A DNA stretch of 64,000 nucleotides from Buttiauxella agrestis ATCC 33320 (lineage in GTDB: Bacteria; Pseudomonadota; Gammaproteobacteria; Enterobacterales; Enterobacteriaceae). This document shows positions 39,162 to 47,805 of this stretch, piece by piece; the stretch's first letter is position 1; each line of letters begins with the position of its first letter. The notes beneath the pieces are model-generated. The model was not told the origin of the DNA, ran no database searches, and saw only the letters and a program-made list of their open reading frames with translations. The translations under genes were made by a program, and so were the position numbers. The stretch covers positions 2,852,001 through 2,916,000 of the forward strand of contig JALKFA010000001.1 in the NCBI GenBank assembly GCA_024169445.1. The letters are read 5' to 3'.

Positions 39162-41468
39162 TTATCCTTTTATCAGCCCGGCCTCGACAAACTCCTGGTA
39201 CAGGCGTTTTGGCGTCAGGGGAAGCGTGTTGATGGCAACACCTGTCGCCATGCGCACCGCGTTGCGAATCGCTGCGGCAGGGGAGATAATCGGCGGTTCG
39301 CCCAGCGCTTTGTGACCGTAGGCTGACTGCGGTTCGTCAGTTTCCACAAAGGCGCACTCCAGCGTCGGCAGGTCGGGCATGGTCGGCATTTTGTAATCCA
39401 GCAGGTTAGGGTTACGCACCACGCCGCTTTGCTCATCGACAATGATTTCTTCAAACAATGCCCAGCCAATGCCCATTCCCATACCGCCATGAACTTGCCC
39501 TTCAGCCAGCGTAGGGTTAAGGATTTGCCCCGAATCATGCAGATTTAAGATACGGTTGATGGTGACTTTGCACAGCGGTATATCCACGGTGACATCCACA
39601 AATGTGCAGCCGTAAGTCGGCGGGTTGGTCTGGGTTTTAAAGGAAGTTTCTGCCGAAAGTTGCCCGCCCAACTCTGGATGGTAGAAAGTGTGCATCGCAA
39701 GCTCAGCCACGCTCAGCAGCACCTGTTCAGGACGAGTTTCCAGTACGATATTGCCATTGATAATCGTCAGGTTCATTTCGGGAAGATGTAGCATTAGTGC
39801 CGCGTGCTGGAGGATTTTTTGCCGTAAAATTTGCGCGGCTTCGCGCAAAGCCGGTGCGGTGACATAGCTTTGGCGCGAGGCAAATGCACCGGGGTCAAAA
39901 GGCGTGATGTCGGTGTCCTGCGTGGAAATGGTATGGACCATCTCGAAAGGCATGCCGATGGTTTGTGCGACCATTTGTGCAAACACGGTATCGGCACCTT
40001 GCCCGACTTCGGTGGCGCCGCTTTGCAGATTGATGATTCCGTCCTGGTTGAGCACCAGGCGCACGCTGGCAATTTCGACGCCAACTGGCCAGGTGTTTGA
40101 GGTATAGCTAAAACAGGCGACACCTACGCCACGACGAACGTCGCCCTGAGTTTGTAAACAGAGCGCTTTACGTTCATCCCAGCCGAAACTTTCGCGCCCT
40201 TGTTTCAGGCATTCAAGTAAACCGGCGCTGTATATTGGCCTGTTGTACAAGCTGTTGATATCGCCTTCGCGGGCGGCATTGAGTAAACGGATGTCTACCG
40301 GGTCGATGTTTAAAGCAACGGCGGCATCATCCAGTAATGATTCCAGCGCAAAGATCACTTGTGGCGCGCCGTAGCCGCGCATCGCCCCCGCTGAAGGAAG
40401 GTTGGTGTAGGCGGTAGTCGCCTTGAAGCCATAGGCACTGCGCGGATAGAGCCAGGAAATTTTACTGCCCGCGGCGGCGGCAATCGAATGCCCGTGCGAG
40501 GCGTAAGCGCCCGTGTTGGAGAGAATATCGAGCTGAAACCCTTTTAACTCACCTTCAGACGAGATACCCAATTGCGCATCAATCTGGAAGGCATGACGGG
40601 TGCGTGAGGCGTAGAAACACTCTTCACGACTGATTAACACTTTGACCGGAATACCGCCCAGTTTCAGCGTCAGAAAGGCCGCCATCGGCTCTTCCAGCAC
40701 ATCCTGTTTATTGCCAAAACCGCCGCCAATATATGGCTTTATCACGCGGATTTTTGACCAGGACATATTGAGCGCTTGCGCAGTCACGCGGCGCACGATG
40801 TGCGGAATTTGGGTGCTGGAAATTATGGTGATGCGGCCGGGTTGTTCCATCCAGGCAAAGCAGGTGACGCCTTCCATATGGCAGTGCTGCACGACAGGGG
40901 TTTTAAAGCGCCCGGAGTACTGGTGATCTGCCGCTTGCATCGCTGCGATGGGGTTGTTGGTGGCGGCTTCGCTGCGTTTGAGCAGATTGCCCCCTTCATG
41001 AATCGCGGTGGCATCAGCGGTGAGGGCGGCTTCGGGTGAGGTGATAACGGGTAACTCTTCCCAGGTGACCACCACCGTTTCAGCAGCTTTTTCCGCCGTG
41101 AGTTCATCTCGTGCCACGACAATTGCCACAGCATCGCCGAAATGCCGGACATGTTGCGTCAGCAAACGGCGGTCGGCAATATCCTGTTTTGTGGGGTCGA
41201 GCGTCCAGGCATGTCCTGCGGTGGCAAAGAGGGTATCCGGCACATCTTCCCAGGTAAAGACGGCGACAACACCGGGAATTTCAAGCGTGGCGCGGTAATC
41301 AATGGCACGGGCATATCCGTGGGCGATTGGGCTGCGAACGTATTTGGCATAGCACATGCCAGCCATCAGTATATCGTCGGTATATCTGGCTTGCCCGGTG
41401 ATTTTGGCAAGCGCATCCACCCGCAAGCAGGGCAATCCTAATGGTGCTTTACCCATTCTTTCTGACAT
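39162..41468 (-). CDS. xdhA: XdhA, molybdenum-binding subunit of purine hydroxylase
   Basis: A 768-residue molybdopterin subunit of xanthine dehydrogenase. The a/b hammerhead starts at ITGQARYTDDI (about 23-33). Molybdenum-cofactor motifs include YIGGGFGNKQD near 245-255, AMRGYGAPQ near 360 and the C-terminal KALGEPPIISPAAAI, which holds the catalytic Glu. First gene of xdhABC, with a sigma54-type promoter 54 bases upstream. It needs the cytosine-dinucleotide form of the cofactor in E. coli, made by MocA, whose gene is not in this window. Confidence 0.95.
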   Translation of the reverse strand: MSERMGKAPLGLPCLRVDALAKITGQARYTDDILMAGMCYAKYVRSPIAHGYARAIDYRATLEIPGVVAVFTWEDVPDTLFATAGHAWTLDPTKQDIADRRLLTQHVRHFGDAVAIVVARDELTAEKAAETVVVTWEELPVITSPEAALTADATAIHEGGNLLKRSEAATNNPIAAMQAADHQYSGRFKTPVVQHCHMEGVTCFAWMEQPGRITIISSTQIPHIVRRVTAQALNMSWSKIRVIKPYIGGGFGNKQDVLEEPMAAFLTLKLGGIPVKVLISREECFYASRTRHAFQIDAQLGISSEGELKGFQLDILSNTGAYASHGHSIAAAAGSKISWLYPRSAYGFKATTAYTNLPSAGAMRGYGAPQVIFALESLLDDAAVALNIDPVDIRLLNAAREGDINSLYNRPIYSAGLLECLKQGRESFGWDERKALCLQTQGDVRRGVGVACFSYTSNTWPVGVEIASVRLVLNQDGIINLQSGATEVGQGADTVFAQMVAQTIGMPFEMVHTISTQDTDITPFDPGAFASRQSYVTAPALREAAQILRQKILQHAALMLHLPEMNLTIINGNIVLETRPEQVLLSVAELAMHTFYHPELGGQLSAETSFKTQTNPPTYGCTFVDVTVDIPLCKVTINRILNLHDSGQILNPTLAEGQVHGGMGMGIGWALFEEIIVDEQSGVVRNPNLLDYKMPTMPDLPTLECAFVETDEPQSAYGHKALGEPPIISPAAAIRNAVRMATGVAINTLPLTPKRLYQEFVEAGLIKG

Positions 41469-41521
41469 GGTTTTGTCTCCATCCTCAGGAATAAGGTCAC
41501 GCTTCGTTTAGCTCCTGAGTG

Positions 41522-41539
41522 AAGCAAGATGTACGCCAG
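41522..41539 (-). promoter_or_regulatory. Putative sigma54 -24/-12 promoter of xdhA
   Basis: Minus-strand CTGGCGTACATCTTGCTT. TGGC and TTGCT fit the consensus, with AC of TGGCAC replaced by GT; GG-to-GC spacing is 12. The predicted start near 41512 gives a 44-base leader to the xdhA ATG. Confidence 0.62.
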
Positions 41540-41571
41540 TCATCGCTAATGGCCATTTCTTATCATCAAAC

Positions 41572-41587
41572 TGTGATAGTCATCGGA
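41572..41587. promoter_or_regulatory. CRP-like site upstream of xdhA
   Basis: TGTGA-N6-TCGGA, eight of ten core positions. Its centre is about 67 bases upstream of the predicted start, the same distance as at uacT. Confidence 0.4.
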
Positions 41588-41637
41588 AAATAAGCTGTTG
41601 TTCAGGAAGGGGATGGTGCCAGGAAGAAGAAATTTTT

Positions 41638-41671
41638 TTCTCACAATGATAGGTAATGATCATTATGATAA
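41638..41671. promoter_or_regulatory. Two palindromic sites (putative YgeV enhancer) at xdhA
   Basis: Plus-strand TTCTCACAATGATAG (41638-41652) and TGATCATTATGATAA (41657-41671) match TTATCA-N3-TGATAA at about 12-13 of 15 positions. Centres lie at about -133 and -152 from the predicted xdhA start, nearly the same as the pair at uacT. Confidence 0.48.
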
Positions 41672-41735
41672 ATCGACGATATGTTTAGTGTGGACTCACC
41701 TTTCTGGCAGTCCATCACTCAAATTTTGACCGGGG

Positions 41736-42158
41736 CTAAATCGTTATTTTTTTGCCACCGCGACTGACTGTCGTTGCTTGTCCATCGGCACCGTAGAGGT
41801 TCGGTTCCTGATGTGGTTTGAGTACCGCAAGCGCTTGTTCATTGCGCGCTAACTGGTCCTCTAATAACCAACCGTTATGCTGGTTAATATCACGTAAGTG
41901 CTGTGTTTTTTGCGTAATCGTCTGCCAACGTTGGCTAATATCAGTGCTGCCGATACTTTCGACTTTCTGTGCGGCACGACGCTGCTGCTCAAGATAATCA
42001 AGCGTCGCTAACAATGAGCTTTTATCTTCAGTGATACGTTGTAATGCACTGCCATTCACATGGCCTGCTGATAATTGTTGTTGCTCAGCGTCCATCACCT
42101 CTTTAAGAGAGTTGAGTACCGCAGTCATTTGATCCATCACTTCTAACAGACGATTCAT
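41736..42158 (-). CDS. flgN: FlgN, chaperone for hook-filament junction proteins
   Basis: A 140-residue mostly helical cytosolic chaperone that binds FlgK and FlgL and delivers them to the flagellar export apparatus. The N-terminal helix (MNRLLEVMDQMTAVLNSLKE) and the C-terminal region with NEQALAVLKPHQEPNLYGADG match enterobacterial FlgN. It lies four bases downstream of flgM. In E. coli murJ is its next neighbour; here xdhA is. Confidence 0.95.
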   Translation of the reverse strand: MNRLLEVMDQMTAVLNSLKEVMDAEQQQLSAGHVNGSALQRITEDKSSLLATLDYLEQQRRAAQKVESIGSTDISQRWQTITQKTQHLRDINQHNGWLLEDQLARNEQALAVLKPHQEPNLYGADGQATTVSRGGKKITI

Positions 42159-42162
42159 GCCA

Positions 42163-42456
42163 TTATTTACTCAAGATAGAGCTTTGAGCTTCCTGGATTA
42201 ACGCATCGGCGATCTTGCCGGTATCCATTTTCAGCTCACCGTTACGGATCGCTGTTTTGAGTGCTTCAACGCGTTCCATATTGATATCCCCGCTACCCGG
42301 CTGAATTAACTTAGCCTGTGCGTCACTGAGTGTCACATTGGTGCTTTTCGGGGTGGTGCTTTTTTCCAGTTGGCTCTTTTGAATCGGCGCTTCTGGCGTT
42401 TCGCGTGGTTGTACAGTGCTTACCGGTTTCAAAGGCGACGTGCGATCAATGCTCAT
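42163..42456 (-). CDS. flgM: FlgM, anti-sigma28 factor
   Basis: A 97-residue secreted anti-sigma factor that holds FliA (sigma28) inactive until the hook is complete. The N-terminus is disordered and proline/threonine-rich; the C-terminal sigma-binding part (about 40-97, [30 protein letters not shown]) is conserved. A sigma28 promoter lies directly upstream, in addition to read-through from flgA, giving the usual dual control. Confidence 0.96.
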   Translation of the reverse strand: MSIDRTSPLKPVSTVQPRETPEAPIQKSQLEKSTTPKSTNVTLSDAQAKLIQPGSGDINMERVEALKTAIRNGELKMDTGKIADALIQEAQSSILSK

Positions 42457-42501
42457 TATTAATTCCTCATCGAGGGGTAATATCTATCATCTGTTAATAC
42501 A

Positions 42502-42528
42502 CTATCGGCAGACATCACGGAACCTTTA
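42502..42528 (-). promoter_or_regulatory. Sigma28 (FliA) promoter of flgMN
   Basis: Minus-strand TAAAGGTT, 11 bases, then GCCGATAG. This agrees with the sigma28 consensus TAAAGTTT-N11-GCCGATAA except at two positions. It lies 46 bases upstream of flgM. Confidence 0.85.
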
Positions 42529-42554
42529 AAACCTTCTTAATCCCTAACGGAATT

Positions 42555-43214
42555 TTATAAGTTAATCAGAATATTCCCATCCGTGTCGACGACTCCGCTG
42601 ACTATCTGACCCGAACTCATTCGTACCCGTGCATTCTGTGCCACGGCGGCATTATTCAGTGCCTTGCCCTGGCTATTGACGCTAAATCCTTCACCAGCGG
42701 CGACCACTTGCACCTGCTGCCCGGCTTTGACTCGCCATGTCTGGCGCACCATTGACAGCAGAATCGGTTGATCTGCGGCGATGTCGCGCAGCGTCACGGC
42801 ACTGCTGGCCTGGTTGATATCGAGCATAGCGCGTGGTGGCAGTTGATCGAGCCGCCCACGTTTGAGCTGAAGCTGGCCTGCATCTATGACGCTACCGCGC
42901 GGTAATGGCTGCGCGGCTACAACGTAATTTCCGGTGGCCTGCACCTGGGCCTGTATGTAGCGTTTGTCGTTACCGCAGCGCGCCATCACGCTCACGTTTC
43001 CCCACAGGCGGCTATTCCCCGGCATAGAAAAATCAGGGAGTGGGCAGGGAGGTAATTGCGCATCAGGCGTTTTGACTATTACCGACACTTCATCACTCAT
43101 GCCCGCCAGGCGCTGCTGGAAAAACTGGCTCAACGGCGCATCCAGAATGCTGGCTAATGCCTGCGGGCAAGCCAGCAAAAGGGCAATGGTGCTCCAGGTT
43201 TTCAGACCGGTCAT
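42555..43214 (-). CDS. flgA: FlgA, periplasmic chaperone for P-ring assembly
   Basis: A 219-residue exported chaperone for FlgI. A Sec signal peptide (about residues 1-21, MTGLKTWSTIALLLACPQALA) is followed by a mature protein whose C-terminal SAF-like domain runs from about 90 on (VAAQPLPRGSVIDAGQL, QPILLSMVRQTWRVKAGQQV). It is divergent from flgB; flgA-flgM-flgN is the usual operon. Confidence 0.95.
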   Translation of the reverse strand: MTGLKTWSTIALLLACPQALASILDAPLSQFFQQRLAGMSDEVSVIVKTPDAQLPPCPLPDFSMPGNSRLWGNVSVMARCGNDKRYIQAQVQATGNYVVAAQPLPRGSVIDAGQLQLKRGRLDQLPPRAMLDINQASSAVTLRDIAADQPILLSMVRQTWRVKAGQQVQVVAAGEGFSVNSQGKALNNAAVAQNARVRMSSGQIVSGVVDTDGNILINL

Positions 43215-43366
43215 GACGTTTCTCCTTGTTCAGGTGGCAGTGATTTTAACTGCACAGCGAAATGATCAAGGCGACAAATAGCGACGCATTTTGCGTCTAT
43301 TCCAACGATAACGCACGCGTAAGGAGCTTTAAGCTGTCGGACAAATCCTAATTATGCGGAGGGAAC
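43215..43366. promoter_or_regulatory. Divergent flgA-flgB class 2 promoter region with FlhDC box
   Basis: At 43268-43305 an imperfect inverted repeat carries AAGGCGACAAATAGCG on the plus strand and, about ten bases on, TTTGCGTCTATTCC, whose complement is GGAATAGACGCAAA. This fits the FlhD4C2 box (two AATAGCG-like arms with a spacer). It would activate both flgAMN and flgB-J. AGGAG (43322-43326) and GGAGGG before flgB are ribosome-site-like. Confidence 0.72.
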
Positions 43367-43783
43367 ATGCTAGACAAACTGGATGCCGCGCTGCGATTTC
43401 AGCAAGAAGCGATAAATTTGCGCGCCCAGCGTCAGGAAATTCTGGCAGCAAATATCGCCAATGCGGATACCCCGGGCTATCAGGCTCGCGATATTGATTT
43501 TGCCAGTGAAATGAAAAAAGTGATGGAACGGGGTCGTGCCGAAGGCAGCGGTGTTGCGCTTGCGCTCACGTCCGCGCGCCATATCCCTGCGGCAACACAC
43601 TCAGCACCTTCGCTTGATCTTCTTTACCGCGTTCCGGACCAGCCATCGATGGATGGTAACACCGTCGATATGGACCGCGAGCGTACACAATTTGCCGATA
43701 ACAGCCTGAAATACCAGTCCGACCTTACGGTTCTCGGTGGCCAAATCAAGGGCATGATGTCGGTGCTGCAACAGGGTGGCTAA
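43367..43783 (+). CDS. flgB: FlgB, flagellar proximal rod protein
   Basis: A 138-residue rod subunit with the family N-terminal motif [18 protein letters not shown] near residues 29-46. It is exported by the flagellar type III apparatus and sits next to FliE at the base of the rod. GGAGGG precedes the ATG. First gene of the flgBCDEFGHIJ operon under the FlhDC box; flgC follows after three bases. Confidence 0.97.
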   Translation: MLDKLDAALRFQQEAINLRAQRQEILAANIANADTPGYQARDIDFASEMKKVMERGRAEGSGVALALTSARHIPAATHSAPSLDLLYRVPDQPSMDGNTVDMDRERTQFADNSLKYQSDLTVLGGQIKGMMSVLQQGG

Positions 43784-43786
43784 TAG

Positions 43787-44191
43787 ATGGCATTACTGAA
43801 TATTTTTGATATCGCAGGCTCTGCGATGACGGCCCAATCCAAGCGGATGAACGTGGCGGCGAGTAACCTGGCTAACGCCGATAGTGCCACCGGCCCTGAC
43901 GGACAGCCTTATCGCGCTAAGCAGGTTATTTTCCAGGTTGATGCCGCTCCGGGGGCTGAAACGGGTGGCGTAAAAGTGACGGGCGTTGAAGAGAGCCAGG
44001 CACCGGACAAACTGGTGTTCCAGCCGGGTAACCCGTTGGCTGATGCCAAAGGTTATGTGCGGATGCCGAATGTGGATGTGGTGGCTGAAATGGTCAACAG
44101 CATGTCGGCGTCACGCAGCTATCAGGCCAACGTCGAAGTCCTCAACACCGTGAAAAGCATGATGTTGAAAACCCTGACGCTGGGTCAATAA
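43787..44191 (+). CDS. flgC: FlgC, flagellar proximal rod protein
   Basis: A 134-residue rod subunit. The N-terminal [21 protein letters not shown] and the C-terminal helix [20 protein letters not shown], both needed for axial packing, are present. Length and ends match E. coli FlgC. Confidence 0.97.
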   Translation: MALLNIFDIAGSAMTAQSKRMNVAASNLANADSATGPDGQPYRAKQVIFQVDAAPGAETGGVKVTGVEESQAPDKLVFQPGNPLADAKGYVRMPNVDVVAEMVNSMSASRSYQANVEVLNTVKSMMLKTLTLGQ

Positions 44192-44201
44192 GGAGTGATT
44201 G

Positions 44202-44879
44202 ATGGGCATCGCCGTTAATATGAATGACACCACCACCAGTGGTGTCAGTGCGACTTCGGGTAACAATAATCTGACAGGCAGCAACGCCGCTGACCTGCAA
44301 AGTAGTTTTTTGACGCTGTTGGTCGCGCAGCTGAAAAACCAGGACCCAACCAACCCTCTGCAAAACAATGAATTGACTACGCAACTGGCGCAAATCAGCA
44401 CCGTGAGCGGCATTGAAAAACTCAATACCACGCTCGGTTCGGTTTCCGGTCAGTTGACCAATAACCAGTCTGTGCAGGCCAGCGCCTTGATTGGCCACGG
44501 AGTGATGATCCCTGGCAGCAAAATTCTGGCAGGCAGCGAAGCGACCACGCCATTTGGTGTTGAGCTGCAACAGGCCGCCGATAAAGTCACCGCCACCATT
44601 ACCGACAGTAGCGGCAAAGTGGTGCGTACTCTCGATGTGGGGGCGCTTAGCGCAGGCGTCCATACCTTTACCTGGGATGGCAGCATGACGGACGGCACCA
44701 CCGCACCGGACGGGGCCTATAACGTCGCTATCAACGCCAGTAATGGCGGGACACAACTGGTGGCTCAACCGCTGAATTTTGCGTTGGTCAATGGAGTGAC
44801 ACTCAGTAATGGTACGACCTTGCTCGACCTCGGAACTTACGGCACCTCCACCCTCGACGACATCAGGCAGATTATTTAA
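44202..44879 (+). CDS. flgD: FlgD, hook-capping protein
   Basis: A 225-residue scaffold required for hook polymerisation and discarded when FlgK arrives. The conserved N-terminal LQSSFLTLLVAQLKNQDPTNP lies near residues 34-54; the C-terminal half holds the FlgD Ig/tudor-like region with HTFTWDGSMTDGTTAPDGAY. The ATG at 44202 has AGGAGTGA upstream; the TTG one codon earlier is not favoured. Confidence 0.96.
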   Translation: MGIAVNMNDTTTSGVSATSGNNNLTGSNAADLQSSFLTLLVAQLKNQDPTNPLQNNELTTQLAQISTVSGIEKLNTTLGSVSGQLTNNQSVQASALIGHGVMIPGSKILAGSEATTPFGVELQQAADKVTATITDSSGKVVRTLDVGALSAGVHTFTWDGSMTDGTTAPDGAYNVAINASNGGTQLVAQPLNFALVNGVTLSNGTTLLDLGTYGTSTLDDIRQII

Positions 44880-44905
44880 GCCTTCAACCCTTGCAGGAGT
44901 AAAAC

Positions 44906-46114
44906 ATGGGCTTTTCTCAAGCGGTCAGCGGCTTGAATGCTGCGGCCACCAACCTCGACGTGATTGGTAACAACATTGCCAACTCCGCCACTTACGGTTT
45001 TAAATCCGGCACCGTTTCTTTTGCCGATATGTTTGCCGGCTCCAAAGTGGGCCTCGGCGTAAAAGTTGCGGGCATTACCCAGGACTTTAACGACGGCACC
45101 ACCACTAACACCGGCCGTGGCCTGGATGTGGCGATTAGCCAGAATGGTTTCTTCCGCCTGGTCGATACCAATGGCTCGGTGTATTACAGCCGTAACGGCC
45201 AGTTCAAACTGGACGAGAATCGCAATCTGGTGAACATGCAGGGGATGCAGTTGACCGGTTACCCGGCAACCGGTACGCCGCCAACGATTCAGGAAGGCGC
45301 AAACCCAGTTGGGCTGGCTGTGCCAAATACCTTGATGGCGGCGAAAACCACCACCACGGCGTCGATGCAGATCAACCTGAACTCTACCGACCCAACGCCA
45401 ACGAAAACCCCGTTCAGCGCGACAGATTCCGATACCTACAACAAGAAAGGTTCTATCACTGTCTATGACAGCCAGGGTAACGCCCATGATATGAACGTCT
45501 TTTTTGTGAAATCGACGACGGCGAACACCTGGGATGTATATACCCAGGATAGCAGCGTGGCGGGTAGCCCAGCGACCAAAGGCGCATCGATGGTATTTAG
45601 CCCAAATGGCACGCTGATTTCAGGTGGCACTAACTCCCTGACCACCGGGACTATCAATGGTGCGACTCCGGCGACATTTGATCTGAGCTTCCTGAACTCG
45701 ATGCAGCAAAACACCGGCTCCAACAACATTGTTGCCGCGAATCAAAATGGCTATAAGCCAGGCGACCTGGTGAGCTACCAGATTAACGAAGACGGCACCC
45801 TTGTTGGCAATTACTCCAACGAGCAAACCCAATTGTTAGGCCAGATTGTGCTATCGAATTTTGCCAACCCGGAAGGTTTGTCCTCTGAGGGCAACAACGT
45901 GTGGTCTGCGTCCAATTCTTCTGGCGTGGCGCTGCTGGGAACGGCGGGTTCCGGTAACTTCGGCACCCTGACCAACGGTGCGCTGGAGTCTTCGAACGTC
46001 GACCTGAGTAAAGAACTGGTCAACATGATTGTCGCGCAGCGTAACTACCAGTCGAATGCGCAGACCATCAAAACCCAGGATCAGATCCTCAACACCCTGG
46101 TTAACCTGCGTTAA
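44906..46114 (+). CDS. flgE: FlgE, flagellar hook protein
   Basis: A 402-residue hook subunit, the same length as in E. coli. The N-terminal GLNAAATNLDVIGNNIANS and the C-terminal SNVDLSKELVNMIVAQRNYQ are the axial coiled-coil segments; the middle is the surface-exposed D1/D2 region. GCAGGAG precedes the ATG. Confidence 0.97.
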   Translation: MGFSQAVSGLNAAATNLDVIGNNIANSATYGFKSGTVSFADMFAGSKVGLGVKVAGITQDFNDGTTTNTGRGLDVAISQNGFFRLVDTNGSVYYSRNGQFKLDENRNLVNMQGMQLTGYPATGTPPTIQEGANPVGLAVPNTLMAAKTTTTASMQINLNSTDPTPTKTPFSATDSDTYNKKGSITVYDSQGNAHDMNVFFVKSTTANTWDVYTQDSSVAGSPATKGASMVFSPNGTLISGGTNSLTTGTINGATPATFDLSFLNSMQQNTGSNNIVAANQNGYKPGDLVSYQINEDGTLVGNYSNEQTQLLGQIVLSNFANPEGLSSEGNNVWSASNSSGVALLGTAGSGNFGTLTNGALESSNVDLSKELVNMIVAQRNYQSNAQTIKTQDQILNTLVNLR

Positions 46115-46133
46115 GCACTGACGGGATAGCTTA

Positions 46134-46889
46134 ATGGATCACGCAATTTATACCGCCATGGGTGCGGCCAGTCAGACGCTGAACCAACAAGCGGTGACTG
46201 CCAGCAACCTGGCAAATGCTTCAACACCGGGCTTTCGCGCACAGCTAACCGCATTGCGTTCGGTGCCAATAGAAGGGCTTTCGTTGCCGACGCGCACCCT
46301 GGTGACGGCTTCAACGCCTGGCGTGGATATGTCGCAAGGTCAGCTTGATTACACCCAACGCCCGCTGGATGTTGCCTTGCAACAAGATGGCTGGCTGGCG
46401 GTACAAAGTGCTGATGGTACTGAAGCTTATACCCGTAACGGCAATATGCAGGTTAGCCCTGCCGGGCAACTGACCATCGGTGGGCAACCGGTGATGGGAG
46501 AAGGTGGCCCGATTGCTGTGCCTCAGGGCGCGCAACTGACTATCGCGGCAGATGGCACTATTTCTGCACTGAACGCGGGTGACCAGCCGAATACTGTGGC
46601 ACCGATTGGCCGCCTGAAACTGGTGAAAGCCACCGGCCAGGAAGTGGTGCGCGGTGATGACGGTTTCTTCCGCCCGAGTGCGCTGGCGCAAGCTACGCGT
46701 GGTGCCACGTTGCAGGCGGATGCCAGCATCTCGTTGATGCCTGGCGTGCTGGAAGGCAGCAACGTTAAGCCCGTCGAAGCCATGACCGACATGATTGAGA
46801 ACGCCCGCCGTTTTGAGATGCAAATGAAGATTATTTCAAGCGTTGATGAAAACGAGCAGCGCGCCAATCAGTTGTTGGCGATGAGCTGA
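46134..46889 (+). CDS. flgF: FlgF, flagellar proximal rod protein
   Basis: A 251-residue rod subunit with N-terminal TASNLANASTPGFRAQLTAL and C-terminal SNVKPVEAMTDMIENARRFE. It lies 19 bases after flgE and is separated from flgG by an intra-operon REP element. Confidence 0.97.
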   Translation: MDHAIYTAMGAASQTLNQQAVTASNLANASTPGFRAQLTALRSVPIEGLSLPTRTLVTASTPGVDMSQGQLDYTQRPLDVALQQDGWLAVQSADGTEAYTRNGNMQVSPAGQLTIGGQPVMGEGGPIAVPQGAQLTIAADGTISALNAGDQPNTVAPIGRLKLVKATGQEVVRGDDGFFRPSALAQATRGATLQADASISLMPGVLEGSNVKPVEAMTDMIENARRFEMQMKIISSVDENEQRANQLLAMS

Positions 46890-46905
46890 TAGCCGAACGG
46901 TTTTT

Positions 46906-46936
46906 GTAGGTCGGATAAGCGAAGCCTCATCCGACA
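46906..46936. repeat. REP element inside the flagellar operon (flgF-flgG)
   Basis: GTAGGTCGGATAAGCGAAGC followed by CTCATCCGAC, a complete REP hairpin, in the 77-bp gap between flgF and flgG. It could change the relative stability of the two parts of the message. Confidence 0.82.
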
Positions 46937-46954
46937 AACGAAATACAGATCTAA

Positions 46955-47749
<795 letters not shown>

Positions 47750-47805
47750 GACGTTTGCCGGTGTGAGTGTTTCGCACCGGCTGTCGTTATCTGAATGACC
47801 TGAAG

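Larger units (their letters stand above)
41469..41735. promoter_or_regulatory. xdhA upstream region / downstream of flgN
   Basis: A 267-bp gap. It carries the sigma54-type promoter (41522-41539), a CRP-like site (41572-41587), palindromes at 41638-41652 and 41657-41671 and a weaker one at 41563-41577. flgMN transcripts point into it. Only a weak hairpin (TGGACT/AGTCCA, 41691-41714) separates flgN from xdhA, so some flagellar read-through is possible. Confidence 0.55.
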
